Shown: positions 1-9,422, numbered from the stretch's first letter. The stretch is DNA of 53,324 bases from Thiothrix caldifontis (GCF_900107695.1 NZ_FNQP01000012.1:83831-137154), one strand, 5' to 3'. Translations and numbers: made by a program. Notes: generated by a model from the sequence alone, not told the origin.

Positions 1-1
1 T

Positions 2-679
2 TTACAGCACGTATTGGAAGTGCAAAACAGCGTCGATACACTCGCCCAGCGCTTTCTCAGCAAAATTAACACCGCACCTGCACCAACAATCGCCTTCCCA
101 ACCCACCGCTTCGGCAAAAATCTGGAATCGGTTTATGGCTTGATGAGTGCTGGACTCAACATACCCACCTATAAAGTATCGCTGACTGGGTTTGACACCC
201 ATGCCAACCAACTGCCCCGTCATGCCAATCTGCTCAAGACATTGGCAGAGAGTCTCACGATTTTGGTTGATAATTTGAAAGCCAGCAATCAATGGGATAA
301 TACCCTGATCATGACTTATTCCGAGTTCGGACGGCGCTTGCAGGAAAATGCCAGCGGCGGCACAGATCACGGTACAGCAGCTCCTCAGTTGATCCTAGGC
401 GGGGCAGTCAACGGTGGTCTGTATGGCTCCTATCAAGCCTTAGATCAATTAGATGATAGGGGTGATCCTGTTTTTACTACTGATTTCCGCGACATCTATT
501 ACACGATTGCTCAGCAATGGTGGGGTCTGTCTTCCGATACAAAAAAAACATGGGCTTTATTTTCCAACGGTCATAAAAATAATTACACATTAACCATTAA
601 ATTTTCTGAATGTGATCATCATCACCGACAATCTGTTCTTTATACTCCACAATGTTACGTAACATTCCGCCTTCTTTGA
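2..679 (+). CDS. DUF1501 family protein, C-terminal part
   Basis: The frame is open from the left edge, so the true start lies outside the window. The visible part has the DUF1501 signatures: GFDTHANQ, then YSEFGRR, then GGTDHGTAAPQLILGG, and a closing IAQQWWGL block. DUF1501 proteins are related to the alkaline phosphatase/sulfatase fold and are usually Tat-exported; the substrate is unknown. Family members normally end soon after a short LF..GH segment, which is seen here as LFSNGHKNN. The last 25 or so residues do not look like family sequence and overlap an antisense open frame (597-728), so the natural 3' end may have been replaced. The family call is firm; the function is unknown. Confidence 0.8.
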   Translation, partial: LQHVLEVQNSVDTLAQRFLSKINTAPAPTIAFPTHRFGKNLESVYGLMSAGLNIPTYKVSLTGFDTHANQLPRHANLLKTLAESLTILVDNLKASNQWDNTLIMTYSEFGRRLQENASGGTDHGTAAPQLILGGAVNGGLYGSYQALDQLDDRGDPVFTTDFRDIYYTIAQQWWGLSSDTKKTWALFSNGHKNNYTLTIKFSECDHHHRQSVLYTPQCYVTFRLL

Positions 680-728
680 TATTACGTGGAATATCTACAA
701 CACCAACAGACTGCTGGTGCGTAGACAT
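597..728 (-). CDS. possible short ORF or gene remnant, 43 aa, antisense to the DUF1501 tail
   Basis: An ATG at 728 (minus strand) opens a 43-codon frame ending in TAA at 599-597. The product starts MSTHQQSVGVVDIPRNIKEG and ends in an acidic IVGDDDHIQKI. Its composition looks protein-like, whereas the plus-strand frame through the same bases is rich in Cys and His and looks like non-coding read-through. No convincing ribosome binding site precedes it. I do not recognise the family. It may be the remnant of a gene once inserted behind the DUF1501 gene. Confidence 0.25.
   Translation of the reverse strand: MSTHQQSVGVVDIPRNIKEGGMLRNIVEYKEQIVGDDDHIQKI
651..666. repeat. 16-bp perfect palindrome
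   Basis: AATGTTACGTAACATT is its own reverse complement. It lies about 100 bases upstream of the exopolysaccharide operon and inside the 3' end of the DUF1501 frame. It could be an operator for the operon, but the same bases are also inside the antisense open frame, so the role is uncertain. Confidence 0.35.
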
Positions 729-760
729 AAAAACTGGCGCTTTCAGGAGTTACAAGAACG

Positions 761-2698
761 ATGAAAACTCATAATCTTTTTACCCACCTTTTTAGTCTGC
801 ATCGCTGGCAAAAACGCTTGCTCATGCTGGCTGCGGATAGTCTACTGCTACCCTTTGCGGTATGGGCAGCGTTTGCCATGCGTCTCGGCACTTGGACACC
901 GGATATGAAAGACGGTGTATGGTTGCTGATGCTCGCCCCCTTAATTAGCATCCCCATCTTTATCAAGCTTGGGTTATACCGCGCCGTTGTTCGCTACATC
1001 GGTGGGCAGGCGATTCAAATAACGTTTGTGGGCGTTTTACTCTCAACAGTATTGTTGCTGGGGGTGGCTGCCTTATTGGAAGCGGATGGTATCCCACGCT
1101 CTGTTTATGTGATCTATGCAGGAACCGCTTTCATTATTATTGGTGGCAGCCGTTATTTTATTCGCCGCTACTATCGCTTTGTGCAAGATCGACAACAAGG
1201 CAAAATTCCAGTCGCCATCTATGGAGCGGGAGAATCTGGCAGACAACTCGCCAGTATGCTGACACGTAGCCCTGAGTATGCCCCCGTATTATACGTGGAT
1301 GATGACTCAAACCTGCATCAGGCCAACATTTCAGGCATGAAGGTCTATAGCCCGCTGATATTACCGATTCTAATCGAGAAATATCATATTAAGCAGGTGC
1401 TATTGGCAATGCCATCGGCGAGTAATACACGCCGCCGTGAGATCATCAACCAACTTGAATATTTACCTGTGCATGTGCGCACCATCCCTAGCCTGACCGA
1501 ATTAGTCTCAGGAAAGAGCGATATTGACAGCTTACGTGAAATTGACATTGAAGAATTATTGGGACGTGTACCTGTGACACCCGATGACAGACTTCTCAGT
1601 GCGAATATTCGTCATAAGAATATCATGATCACGGGTGCTGGTGGCTCCATCGGCTCGGAGTTATGCCGCCAAATTATTCGGCTATCGCCTAGTTGTTTGG
1701 TATTGTTTGAGTCCTCTGAACTCGCGCTTTATCAAATTGAGCGCGAACTACAAGAGTTTATGGCACATGAGAAACTAACTATCCCACTCATCCCCACGCT
1801 TGGTTCAGTTCAAGACAGGCTGCGTGTCGAAGAAACCTTACGCGCTAACCATATCCAAACGCTCTACCATGCAGCCGCTTACAAACATGTACCGATGGTG
1901 GAATGCAACCCGATTGAAGGTATTCGCAATAACACCTTTGGAACATTTTATACCGCTCAAGCTGCTTTGAATGTAGGGGTAGAACGTTTTGTCCTGATTT
2001 CTACGGATAAGGCAGTACGCCCAACCAATGTCATGGGCGCCAGTAAACGTTTGTGCGAATTGGTATTGCAAGGGTTCAGCCAAGTTTCCAGTAAAACAGT
2101 ATTCTGCATGGTGCGTTTTGGTAATGTGCTTGGTTCATCAGGCTCCGTTGTACCGCTATTCCGTCGCCAGATACAAGAGGGTGGCCCCATCACGGTTACG
2201 CACCCTGACATTATTCGCTTTTTTATGACGATTCCGGAAGCTGCACAACTGGTTATCCAAGCGGGTGCGATGGCTAAAGGTGGGGAAGTCTTCTTACTGG
2301 ATATGGGGGAACCTGTCAAAATCCTCGATCTTGCCAAACGCATGATCCATTTATCCGGCTTACAGGTGCAGGATGAAACGAATCCCCAAGGTAACATCCG
2401 CATTGAAGTGACGGGCTTACGCCCGGGTGAAAAACTTTACGAGGAACTACTCATTGATAGCGATGCGGAAAAAACCGCGCATCCACGCATCTTCAAAGCC
2501 AATGAAAGCTGCCTACCTTGGTTGGAACTGGAAGCCACACTCGATGAACTACGCTACGCTTGCGAGCAGCGTAATTTACCCACTATTTATCAAATTCTTA
2601 GTCAAAAGGTACAGGGTTATGTGAATAAGATCGCAACCACGTCATCGGTTGTGGTCAAATTACCTGTTAAGAAAATGAGTCTCTGCAAGGATATGTGA
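761..2698 (+). CDS. membrane-bound nucleoside-diphosphate-sugar 4,6-dehydratase (CapD/WbpM/FlaA1 family)
   Basis: This 645-residue protein has about four N-terminal membrane segments (residues ~20-115), a first Rossmann motif (IYGAGESGRQL, ~152-162) and a catalytic SDR domain starting at ITGAGGSIGSEL (~288). It also has AAYKHVPM and STDKAVRPTNVMGASKR, where MGASK replaces the usual YxxxK, as in PglF/WbpM-type UDP-GlcNAc 4,6-dehydratases. It probably makes a 4-keto-6-deoxy sugar nucleotide for exopolysaccharide at the inner membrane. AGGAG sits 12 bases before the ATG. It is first in a six-gene plus-strand block for polysaccharide assembly. The exact sugar cannot be told from sequence. Confidence 0.9.
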   Translation: MKTHNLFTHLFSLHRWQKRLLMLAADSLLLPFAVWAAFAMRLGTWTPDMKDGVWLLMLAPLISIPIFIKLGLYRAVVRYIGGQAIQITFVGVLLSTVLLLGVAALLEADGIPRSVYVIYAGTAFIIIGGSRYFIRRYYRFVQDRQQGKIPVAIYGAGESGRQLASMLTRSPEYAPVLYVDDDSNLHQANISGMKVYSPLILPILIEKYHIKQVLLAMPSASNTRRREIINQLEYLPVHVRTIPSLTELVSGKSDIDSLREIDIEELLGRVPVTPDDRLLSANIRHKNIMITGAGGSIGSELCRQIIRLSPSCLVLFESSELALYQIERELQEFMAHEKLTIPLIPTLGSVQDRLRVEETLRANHIQTLYHAAAYKHVPMVECNPIEGIRNNTFGTFYTAQAALNVGVERFVLISTDKAVRPTNVMGASKRLCELVLQGFSQVSSKTVFCMVRFGNVLGSSGSVVPLFRRQIQEGGPITVTHPDIIRFFMTIPEAAQLVIQAGAMAKGGEVFLLDMGEPVKILDLAKRMIHLSGLQVQDETNPQGNIRIEVTGLRPGEKLYEELLIDSDAEKTAHPRIFKANESCLPWLELEATLDELRYACEQRNLPTIYQILSQKVQGYVNKIATTSSVVVKLPVKKMSLCKDM

Positions 2699-2742
2699 CA
2701 AGTCTCACACTACTCTACTAATAAATCTTTTATACTATTTAA

Positions 2743-3558
2743 ATGATAGATTTACACAGCCACATATTACCTGCATTGTGTGATGGTTCCCAAAATATGG
2801 AAACCTCATTAGCAATGGCACGTCTTGCTGTAGCGGATGGCACGACGCACTTGGCCTGCACACCGCATATTTACCCTGGTGTGTATGCCAATTCCACAGC
2901 GACTATTGCACCTGTGATGCAGATGTTACAAGCCGAGTTGGATCTGCAAGGTATTCCCTTAACATTAGTGATGGGAGCTGACGTTCACATGGTTCCAGAA
3001 GTGATGGAAGGTTTAAAACAAGGCAGAATTCCCACACTGCATGGTTCCCGTTACTTTTTGTTAGAACCATCGCATCATGTGCCAGTACCCTATTTTCTAG
3101 AACAAATAGAAAATTTTTTGAATGCGGGCTATGTGCCGGTGATCACGCATCCAGAACGTTTACGTTGGTTAGATGAACACTACCAAGACTTTATTCAAGC
3201 TGCACGGATAGGTGCTTGGTTACAGATCACCGCAGGGGCAATTACAGGTAACTTTGGGCCTTCGGCAAAAAAACGGGCTGAACGTCTGTTGCTGGATAAT
3301 GTCGTACACATCATTGCTTCGGATGCGCACAGTATTGAACATCGCCCGCCTACAATGTCGGCGGGGGTAGCAGAAGCTATCCGCATCCTTGGTGATGAAA
3401 CCGAAGTCATGCGCATGGTAAACGGTCGCCCGCAAATGATTCTCGACAATGCTGAACCTGATGCCTTGCCATTACCGGCGGGGCTATTCGAAAAAATACC
3501 GTTACCACTGGCAGGGGGACATGGAAAGAAAAGCTGGTTCAATCGTCTGTTTGCTTAA
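2743..3558 (+). CDS. CpsB/YwqE-type PHP-domain protein-tyrosine phosphatase
   Basis: The 271-residue product is a PHP-fold metal phosphatase. Metal ligands are visible in MIDLHSHILP, TPHIYPG, GADVHMVPE, ITHPERLRWL and ASDAHSIEHRPP. Family members dephosphorylate the tyrosine autokinase of capsule loci, here the Wzc-like protein two genes downstream. The first loop reads PALCDGS where relatives usually have an aspartate before DG, so one metal-site neighbour differs. There is no Shine-Dalgarno sequence before the ATG, but TATACT at 2731-2736 would place a transcript start near the ATG. In Gram-negative bacteria this job is more often done by a Wzb-type low-molecular-weight phosphatase. Confidence 0.88.
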   Translation: MIDLHSHILPALCDGSQNMETSLAMARLAVADGTTHLACTPHIYPGVYANSTATIAPVMQMLQAELDLQGIPLTLVMGADVHMVPEVMEGLKQGRIPTLHGSRYFLLEPSHHVPVPYFLEQIENFLNAGYVPVITHPERLRWLDEHYQDFIQAARIGAWLQITAGAITGNFGPSAKKRAERLLLDNVVHIIASDAHSIEHRPPTMSAGVAEAIRILGDETEVMRMVNGRPQMILDNAEPDALPLPAGLFEKIPLPLAGGHGKKSWFNRLFA

Positions 3559-3618
3559 TAACTAGATCAATTTACTATCAAGCCTTACGGCATAACACAA
3601 AAGGTTTAAAGGGTGCTT

Positions 3619-4353
3619 ATGAACTCACATCGTCGTGGAATCAAGATTTTCATGGCAACCACTTCGCTGCTATGTGCTATAGGGCTATCAGCCTGTAGCA
3701 GCACAGGGGGTAGTTCTGCTGGTGATGTTGCGGGTGATGCTGTTATCGGTGGTGTGTTCGCAAATTTAGCAGAGCTGGATTATGGCACATCGCTAGAACA
3801 GGCTAGTATTGCCGCTGGTGATATGCTTGATATTAAAGTATTTCAAGCAGAAGAACTTTCCGGCAAAGTGCGCGTTGACACTAATGGGCAAATCTCCTTG
3901 CCATTGGCTGGCAGTTTAACGGTTGCTGGGTCGACACCAACGGAAGTTGAAAATAAACTCAAGGTATTATTGGGTCAACGCTACCTGCAAAACCCACAGG
4001 TCACTGTGTTCATGGAAAGCTTCACTAACCAGCGCGTCACTATTGAAGGTGAAGTAAAAAAACCAGGGGTTTACCCTATCACTGGTTCCGTCACTTTAGT
4101 ACAAGCCATTGCGTTGAGCGAAGGTTTATCGAGCTTAGCAGATTCCAAGAAAATTGTGTTATTTCGTCGTATAGGCGACCAAACGAAAGCTTACAACCTA
4201 GATCTTGATGCCATTCGTAACGGTAAAATCCGTGACCCTTATTTACGTGGTGATGATCGCGTCATTGTACACCGCTCTGATAGTCGTTATTGGCTACGTG
4301 AAACGGCAGCATTGTTAAGCCCATTCTCTGCCATTAACAACATACTCCGATAA
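3619..4353 (+). CDS. Wza-like outer-membrane polysaccharide export lipoprotein
   Basis: The protein has an N-terminal signal with lipobox LSAC, then a Poly_export domain (from AGDMLDIKVFQAEELSG through GQISLPLAGSLTVAGSTP) and an SLBB domain (VTIEGEVKKPGVYPITGSVTLVQAIALSEGL). It should form the outer-membrane/periplasmic export channel for the polysaccharide polymerised by the same operon. I chose ATG 3619 over the in-frame GTG at 3613 because AAAGGG sits five bases before that ATG. At about 244 residues it is shorter than E. coli Wza, as is usual for exporters of EPS-type loci. It lies between the phosphatase and kinase genes. Confidence 0.9.
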   Translation: MNSHRRGIKIFMATTSLLCAIGLSACSSTGGSSAGDVAGDAVIGGVFANLAELDYGTSLEQASIAAGDMLDIKVFQAEELSGKVRVDTNGQISLPLAGSLTVAGSTPTEVENKLKVLLGQRYLQNPQVTVFMESFTNQRVTIEGEVKKPGVYPITGSVTLVQAIALSEGLSSLADSKKIVLFRRIGDQTKAYNLDLDAIRNGKIRDPYLRGDDRVIVHRSDSRYWLRETAALLSPFSAINNILR

Positions 4354-4379
4354 GACAACAAGATAACTGGATTAATAGT

Positions 4380-6701
4380 ATGACACACCGAGATATCCAT
4401 CACGATCCTGAAGAGCTAAACCCCAATCGAGGGCTAGTTCCTGTGCAGCAACGTGCCTTGGTTCCTACTCATTATGATGCTCCCAACCGTAATGACGATA
4501 GTGATGATGACGAGATTGATTTACGGGAGTTATGGTCGGTTATCAAGCGCCGCAAGGGTACAATTGCTCTAATCTTCGTACTGGTTACCATGATCAGCCT
4601 ATTGGTCACATTGAGTATGACACCCATTTATCGCGCAGGCGTAACGCTGGAAATCAATACCGAAGAAAAACGGGTGCTAGATTACGACGTTGAGGCAGGT
4701 TCTCAAGGCCCTACTGACAGTAAAGATTTTTACCAGACACAATATGAGCTGTTAAAAAGTCGTAGCTTAGCAGATCGCGTCATTGACAGAATGAAGCTAG
4801 AATCTAGGCTAAAAGGAGAAGAACTGGAAAAACCTTTTTACGCTGACACGCTGACTACCGTGAAAAGCTGGTTCAACTTTTCAGGCAACACTACTGGCGA
4901 CAACCCTGACAGCCTAGATTCAAGTACACCCACTATGGCGTCTAAGTTAGGTGAACGCCCACTTTCCAGTATTTTTCTGAACAATGTTACGGTTGCTCCT
5001 GTCAAAAACTCCAAGATTGTCACAGTGCATTATGATGACCCAGACCCAGAAATGGCGGCATTGGTTGCAAATGCATTAGCCGACAACTACATTGACATGA
5101 ATTTAGAGCGCCGTGCAGGTTCTACCGATTATGCAAAAAAATTCCTAGAAGAGCAGCTAGCACAAACCAAAAGTAAATTGGAAGAATCCGAGAGTAAACT
5201 GGTTCAATACGCTAAAGAAAAATCCATCTTTAATACTGATGACAAAACCAGTTTGGTTTCTCAGAAGTTGCAAGGGCTAAGTGCAGCACTAACAGAGGCT
5301 GAAAAAGAGCGTATTGCAACTGAAAGTGAATTCAAACAAGCACAGGCGAGTAAAAGCTTAAACCGGGTACAAAGTAGCTCGGTTATCCAACAATTAAAGA
5401 CTAGTAAAGCGAAACTTCAAGCAGACTACCAAGAAAAGTTACAAATTTATAAACCTGACTATCCACTGATGCAGCAACTACAACAGCAGATCAGTGAGTT
5501 GGATCAAGAAATTCAACGTGAATCTTCGTTAGAGAAGAGTACCGCACAAAGTGCACTTCAGTCTGACTATATGGCAGCTAAACAGAAAGAAGCACAATTA
5601 AAAGCTGAAGTAGAAAAATACAAACTGGAATTATTGAGTAGCCAAGACAAAAGTATCGGCTATAATACCTTGCAACGCGAGGTGGAAACCAACCGTCAAT
5701 TGTATGAAGGGCTATTGCAACGGGTAAAAGAAGTGAACGTTGCTGGTTTAGCTAACACCAACAATATTTCAATCGTAGACTCTGCGTTAGTCCCCTATGC
5801 TGTACATAAACCCAATACACGCTTGAATCTAGCACTTGGCGCTGTGTTGGGATTATTCCTTGGGGCAGTCGTTGCTTTTATGCTGGAATTCCTTGATGAC
5901 CGCATTAAGAGCACTGAAGACTTAGAAAAAGTCTTATCACTTCCGGTATTAGGCGTCGCGCCAACCGCAGGAAAAGATGGTAAACAAAATAATTATGCCT
6001 TAATGACTGTCGAAAAACCCACTTCAGCAGTTGCAGAAGCGTTCCGTTCATTGCGCACCAACTTAATGTTCGCGACACGTGCTGGTGCACCGCGAGTCAT
6101 GAATGTTACCAGTTGTGATGCTAGTGAGGGTAAAAGTAGTACCGCAATCAATCTCGCCACCGCGTTCGCTCAAGCGGGCAAACGCGTACTGCTCATTGAT
6201 GCTGATTTGCGTAAACCAACCTTACACAAACATTTTAAACTGGATAACTCCAAAGGTTTATCGCATTACTTAATTGGTCAGGAAAATTTACACGACATTA
6301 CTCAAGCCAGTTTTATTCCTGAAGTTTATATTATACCGTCTGGCCCACTAACACCTAATCCGGTTGAACTGCTATCCAGTGAACGCTTGGGCGAGTTAGT
6401 CGCTTTTGCCGATGCGCCTGAATGCACATTCGATATTATTATCATAGACTCACCACCTGTGTTAGGGTTGGCTGATGCCTTAGTTATTGGTAATCGTACC
6501 CATGCCACATTATTAGTAGCTGCTTGGAACCAATCACGCAAACGCCCTGTTCAAGCAGCATTCCAACGCTTACGACAAGCACGTAATAATGTTATTGGGG
6601 TTGTAATGACCAAAGCAAAAGGTAACACCAGTGGCGCTTATTATAACTATGATTACTATTACACTTATGGCGATAAGAAAGCATTGGCAAGTAAGTCTTA
6701 A
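4380..6701 (+). CDS. Wzc-like polysaccharide copolymerase and tyrosine autokinase
   Basis: This 773-residue protein begins with a cytoplasmic acidic segment and a Wzz domain (first membrane segment near residues 61-82). A long periplasmic coiled coil follows (~250-450) and a second membrane segment near LNLALGAVLGLFLGAVVAFML. The C-terminal BY-kinase has Walker A (SCDASEGKSSTAINLA), Walker A' (VLLIDADLRKPTLHKHF) and Walker B (IIIIDSPPVLGLADA). The tail carries a tyrosine cluster (YYNYDYYYTYG) of the type that is autophosphorylated. It should control chain length and export with the Wza-like protein, and be reset by the PHP phosphatase in the same operon. Confident assignment. Confidence 0.93.
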   Translation: MTHRDIHHDPEELNPNRGLVPVQQRALVPTHYDAPNRNDDSDDDEIDLRELWSVIKRRKGTIALIFVLVTMISLLVTLSMTPIYRAGVTLEINTEEKRVLDYDVEAGSQGPTDSKDFYQTQYELLKSRSLADRVIDRMKLESRLKGEELEKPFYADTLTTVKSWFNFSGNTTGDNPDSLDSSTPTMASKLGERPLSSIFLNNVTVAPVKNSKIVTVHYDDPDPEMAALVANALADNYIDMNLERRAGSTDYAKKFLEEQLAQTKSKLEESESKLVQYAKEKSIFNTDDKTSLVSQKLQGLSAALTEAEKERIATESEFKQAQASKSLNRVQSSSVIQQLKTSKAKLQADYQEKLQIYKPDYPLMQQLQQQISELDQEIQRESSLEKSTAQSALQSDYMAAKQKEAQLKAEVEKYKLELLSSQDKSIGYNTLQREVETNRQLYEGLLQRVKEVNVAGLANTNNISIVDSALVPYAVHKPNTRLNLALGAVLGLFLGAVVAFMLEFLDDRIKSTEDLEKVLSLPVLGVAPTAGKDGKQNNYALMTVEKPTSAVAEAFRSLRTNLMFATRAGAPRVMNVTSCDASEGKSSTAINLATAFAQAGKRVLLIDADLRKPTLHKHFKLDNSKGLSHYLIGQENLHDITQASFIPEVYIIPSGPLTPNPVELLSSERLGELVAFADAPECTFDIIIIDSPPVLGLADALVIGNRTHATLLVAAWNQSRKRPVQAAFQRLRQARNNVIGVVMTKAKGNTSGAYYNYDYYYTYGDKKALASKS

Positions 6702-6712
6702 GGTATCTTAGT

Positions 6713-7972
6713 GTGACGACACTTTTCAGACAGTCGGGCTTAGTACTCTTTGCAGTACTAGCCCTATATCTCAGCATCAGTTATCGCAGTGGTCATGTTG
6801 GGCCAGATGATTTCATCGACACCCGACGGCTGATTATTGATATTGACCCAAACGGTTGGACACAATTGGACTCGGATGACTGGTTTCAGTTAGCTGAACA
6901 AGCCCAAGAATCAGGTAATCTCGATTTAGATCAAACCTATACATTGAAAGCGTTAGCTAATAACCTTAGCAGTGGTCGAGCCATGGCTAAACTCGCTGAT
7001 ATTCGCCTCCAACAAGGTAATCAAACACAAGCGGAACAGTTAGCAAACCTAGCAGCAAAACTTGCGACCGCACACGATGAAACCTATTTACTCCTTGCCT
7101 TATTCTGGGCTAAGACCGGCAAACATGCAGAAATCGTAAAAGTATGGAATATGCTTTTGATGCGTGATGCATCACTTCATTCCGGTTTGTTTCCGCATTT
7201 ACGTGCCATGGCTGGTAATCCTTCCACTGCAACATTAATTGAACCATTTGCAAACAATCCCCCGAAATGGTGGGGTGCATTTTTTAATTACTTAGCTACC
7301 GACCCACAAACCTCAGCGGTATTATTGAAACACCTCTATACGCTACGCTTAGGCTCTTCCCTCCCGCTTGGTGAAGGTGAAATGACGCAATACATTAACC
7401 GCTTAGTGAAAGACAAACGCTGGACGGACGCTTACGCTGTTTGGCAAACCAGTTTGCCTCAGGAAGCCGCTGCTTACAAAGGCTTGATTTACGATGGTGG
7501 TTTTGAAGGGGAATGGCATAACACCGGTTTCGATTGGTTTTTTACACGGCATAAGCAACTAAAAATTCAACCAGACCTGACATTTGGCATGGATGGGCAT
7601 CGAGCCTTAAAAATTAATTTCAATCCTTCCAAACACATTAAGTTTCAACATGTCTGGCAACGTCTATTATTAAAACCTGCTACTTATGAATTAAGCTTAC
7701 GTTTTCGTACTGATCATTTCCGTACAACCAAAGGGCTGCAATGGCGGGTGCGTTGTTCTGAAGATGATCGAGTCGTAGCAGAATCTCCGGTACTACAGGA
7801 AAGTAATAATTGGTCAATATTCACAGCTCCAGTGGAAGTGCCATCAGTCAATTGTGAAACGCAAGTATTACGTTTAGAAGCAGCAAGCCCTTACCCCCAT
7901 GATCAAGTTTTTAAGGGTGATATCTGGTTTGACGACATCCAAATTACCCCTCTTGCTAACCATGATAACTAA
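6713..7972 (+). CDS. membrane-anchored TPR protein with C-terminal jelly-roll domain, EPS locus
   Basis: GTG start 11 bases after the kinase gene. The 419-residue product has one N-terminal membrane segment (residues ~7-23), then helical TPR-like repeats (~55-250, for example LADIRLQQGNQTQAEQLANLAAK is longer than one turn of the repeat) and a beta-rich C-terminus (from YDGGFEGEWHNTGFDWFF) resembling a carbohydrate-binding jelly roll. Proteins of this layout often sit beside the polymerase/ligase of EPS loci and may scaffold the assembly complex on the periplasmic side. No catalytic motif is visible. The 3' end overlaps the start of the polymerase gene, indicating translational coupling. The function is inferred from context only. 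Confidence 0.7.
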   Translation: MTTLFRQSGLVLFAVLALYLSISYRSGHVGPDDFIDTRRLIIDIDPNGWTQLDSDDWFQLAEQAQESGNLDLDQTYTLKALANNLSSGRAMAKLADIRLQQGNQTQAEQLANLAAKLATAHDETYLLLALFWAKTGKHAEIVKVWNMLLMRDASLHSGLFPHLRAMAGNPSTATLIEPFANNPPKWWGAFFNYLATDPQTSAVLLKHLYTLRLGSSLPLGEGEMTQYINRLVKDKRWTDAYAVWQTSLPQEAAAYKGLIYDGGFEGEWHNTGFDWFFTRHKQLKIQPDLTFGMDGHRALKINFNPSKHIKFQHVWQRLLLKPATYELSLRFRTDHFRTTKGLQWRVRCSEDDRVVAESPVLQESNNWSIFTAPVEVPSVNCETQVLRLEAASPYPHDQVFKGDIWFDDIQITPLANHDN

Positions 7973-9347
7973 AACTATGCCTAGAGCATCTACCATAAAT
8001 ACTGTATCAATCCAGACTCAACTGCTGTTCACACTCAGTATCGCAATGTTGTGCTTTGCACCGTTAATGCGTAGCAGCAGGATGTCACCTGCCTTGATGA
8101 CACTGGAAATTCTAGGAATTGTTTTACTTGTTGTAGCATTATGGTATCCCATTGAAAAGAAGAAAGTACCAACCTTAACCTGGGTATTCATTATCAGTGG
8201 CATCCTGTTACCCTTGATACACTTGATACCGCTACCCAGTACGCTTTGGCATCAATTACCGGGAAGAGAGCTTTATGCAGAAAGCCTATCTGTACTCGCT
8301 GAAGCAGGGGTTGCTGTAAATTACTTACCAATATCCTTAATTCCTGCACGTACCCTTACTGCACTGCTGGCTCTGCTGCCAGTAATCGCTATGTTTATCA
8401 GTACCCTACTCTTACCCAAACAATATGTTATACGTTTAGTCTATGTGTTTTTAGGAGTCGCAACTTTTCAAGCATCCTTAGGTTTAATTCAGTATGGTAG
8501 TGGGGCTGAATGGGCTTTTTGGTGGGATATAGGCGGCGGTAATAACGCCCTTGGCACTTACCCGAACCGCGATCATTTTTCAGGGCTAATGGAAATGGCA
8601 ATTCCCGTTGCCTTAGGTTTAACCGCTTACAATTTTCGGCATAATAGAGCTGATGAAGATGAACAACACCAAACACTCATTAATCAAGCCCTCATTTTTT
8701 TTACGATTAGCTTGGTATTAATACTCGGCGGTATTTTTGCACGTTCTCGGAGTGGTGTAGTGCTCATTATGCTAGCACTATTGTTATGTTCCATCCTATT
8801 TGCCAGACACATTGGCGGTAAGCGTGCCTTAGGCTTTGGTACAATGGTGACGGTTATCTCATTAGGTATTGCCAGTAATATCGGGCTGATACCTGTTCTT
8901 AACCGCTTTGCCGTAGACCCACTAGAAGACCTAAGATGGGAAATTTTCAATCAAACATGGGAAGCGACCCAACACTTTTTTCCTTTAGGCAGTGGCCTAG
9001 GTACATTCCAGTCAATTTTCAGAGCATTCCAACCGCCTGAAATGCCAGCGTTTGTCAATCATGCGCATAATGATTATTTGGAACTACTGTTAGAAACAGG
9101 CATTCTGGGAGGCATTATCATCCTCTTGTTTATCATTTTATATGCGGTAGGTTGGATTCAACTCGTCAAACAGCGGCATTCTCGCCATGCTTGGGGACGT
9201 TTCTACTTTATACAAATCGCAGCGGGCGTAAGCCTATTGTTACTAGCTGCACACGGTTTAACAGATTTTAATTTTCATACTCCTGCCAATAGCATTTTTT
9301 TTGCATTTCTAGGTGGAATTTTCTTGCATCAATATCACAAAGCTTAA
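7962..9347 (+). CDS. O-antigen ligase / Wzy-like polysaccharide polymerase
   Basis: This is a polytopic membrane protein with about ten hydrophobic segments and the Wzy_C block: ARSRSGVVLIMLALLL, then a periplasmic loop ending GSGLGTFQSIFR and FVNHAHNDYLELLLETGILGG, whose His/Asn/Asp pattern is typical. It would polymerise or ligate lipid-linked repeat units at the periplasmic face. The frame stays open up to 7899, deep inside the previous gene. I prefer ATG 7962, which overlaps the previous stop by 11 bases; ATG 7977 is also possible. None has a strong ribosome binding site. It is the last gene of the operon and a terminator follows. Confidence 0.85.
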   Translation: MITKTMPRASTINTVSIQTQLLFTLSIAMLCFAPLMRSSRMSPALMTLEILGIVLLVVALWYPIEKKKVPTLTWVFIISGILLPLIHLIPLPSTLWHQLPGRELYAESLSVLAEAGVAVNYLPISLIPARTLTALLALLPVIAMFISTLLLPKQYVIRLVYVFLGVATFQASLGLIQYGSGAEWAFWWDIGGGNNALGTYPNRDHFSGLMEMAIPVALGLTAYNFRHNRADEDEQHQTLINQALIFFTISLVLILGGIFARSRSGVVLIMLALLLCSILFARHIGGKRALGFGTMVTVISLGIASNIGLIPVLNRFAVDPLEDLRWEIFNQTWEATQHFFPLGSGLGTFQSIFRAFQPPEMPAFVNHAHNDYLELLLETGILGGIIILLFIILYAVGWIQLVKQRHSRHAWGRFYFIQIAAGVSLLLLAAHGLTDFNFHTPANSIFFAFLGGIFLHQYHKA

Positions 9348-9375
9348 AAATATTTGATTTTATATGCTTAATAAC

Positions 9376-9403
9376 AAAAAGCCCTCATTTCTGAGGGCTT
9401 TTT
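9376..9403. terminator. bidirectional Rho-independent terminator
   Basis: A 12-bp stem (AAAAAGCCCTCA / TGAGGGCTTTTT) has a four-base loop and runs of A and T on the two sides. It lies between the convergent polymerase gene and the Ala-rich protein gene and can serve both. Confidence 0.9.
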
Positions 9404-9422
9404 GCGTCATAACGACAGTGAT

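Noticed and set aside
701-719. Hairpin before the exopolysaccharide operon as a terminator
   Set aside because: A mismatch breaks the nine-base arms, the loop is unsuitable and no T run follows.
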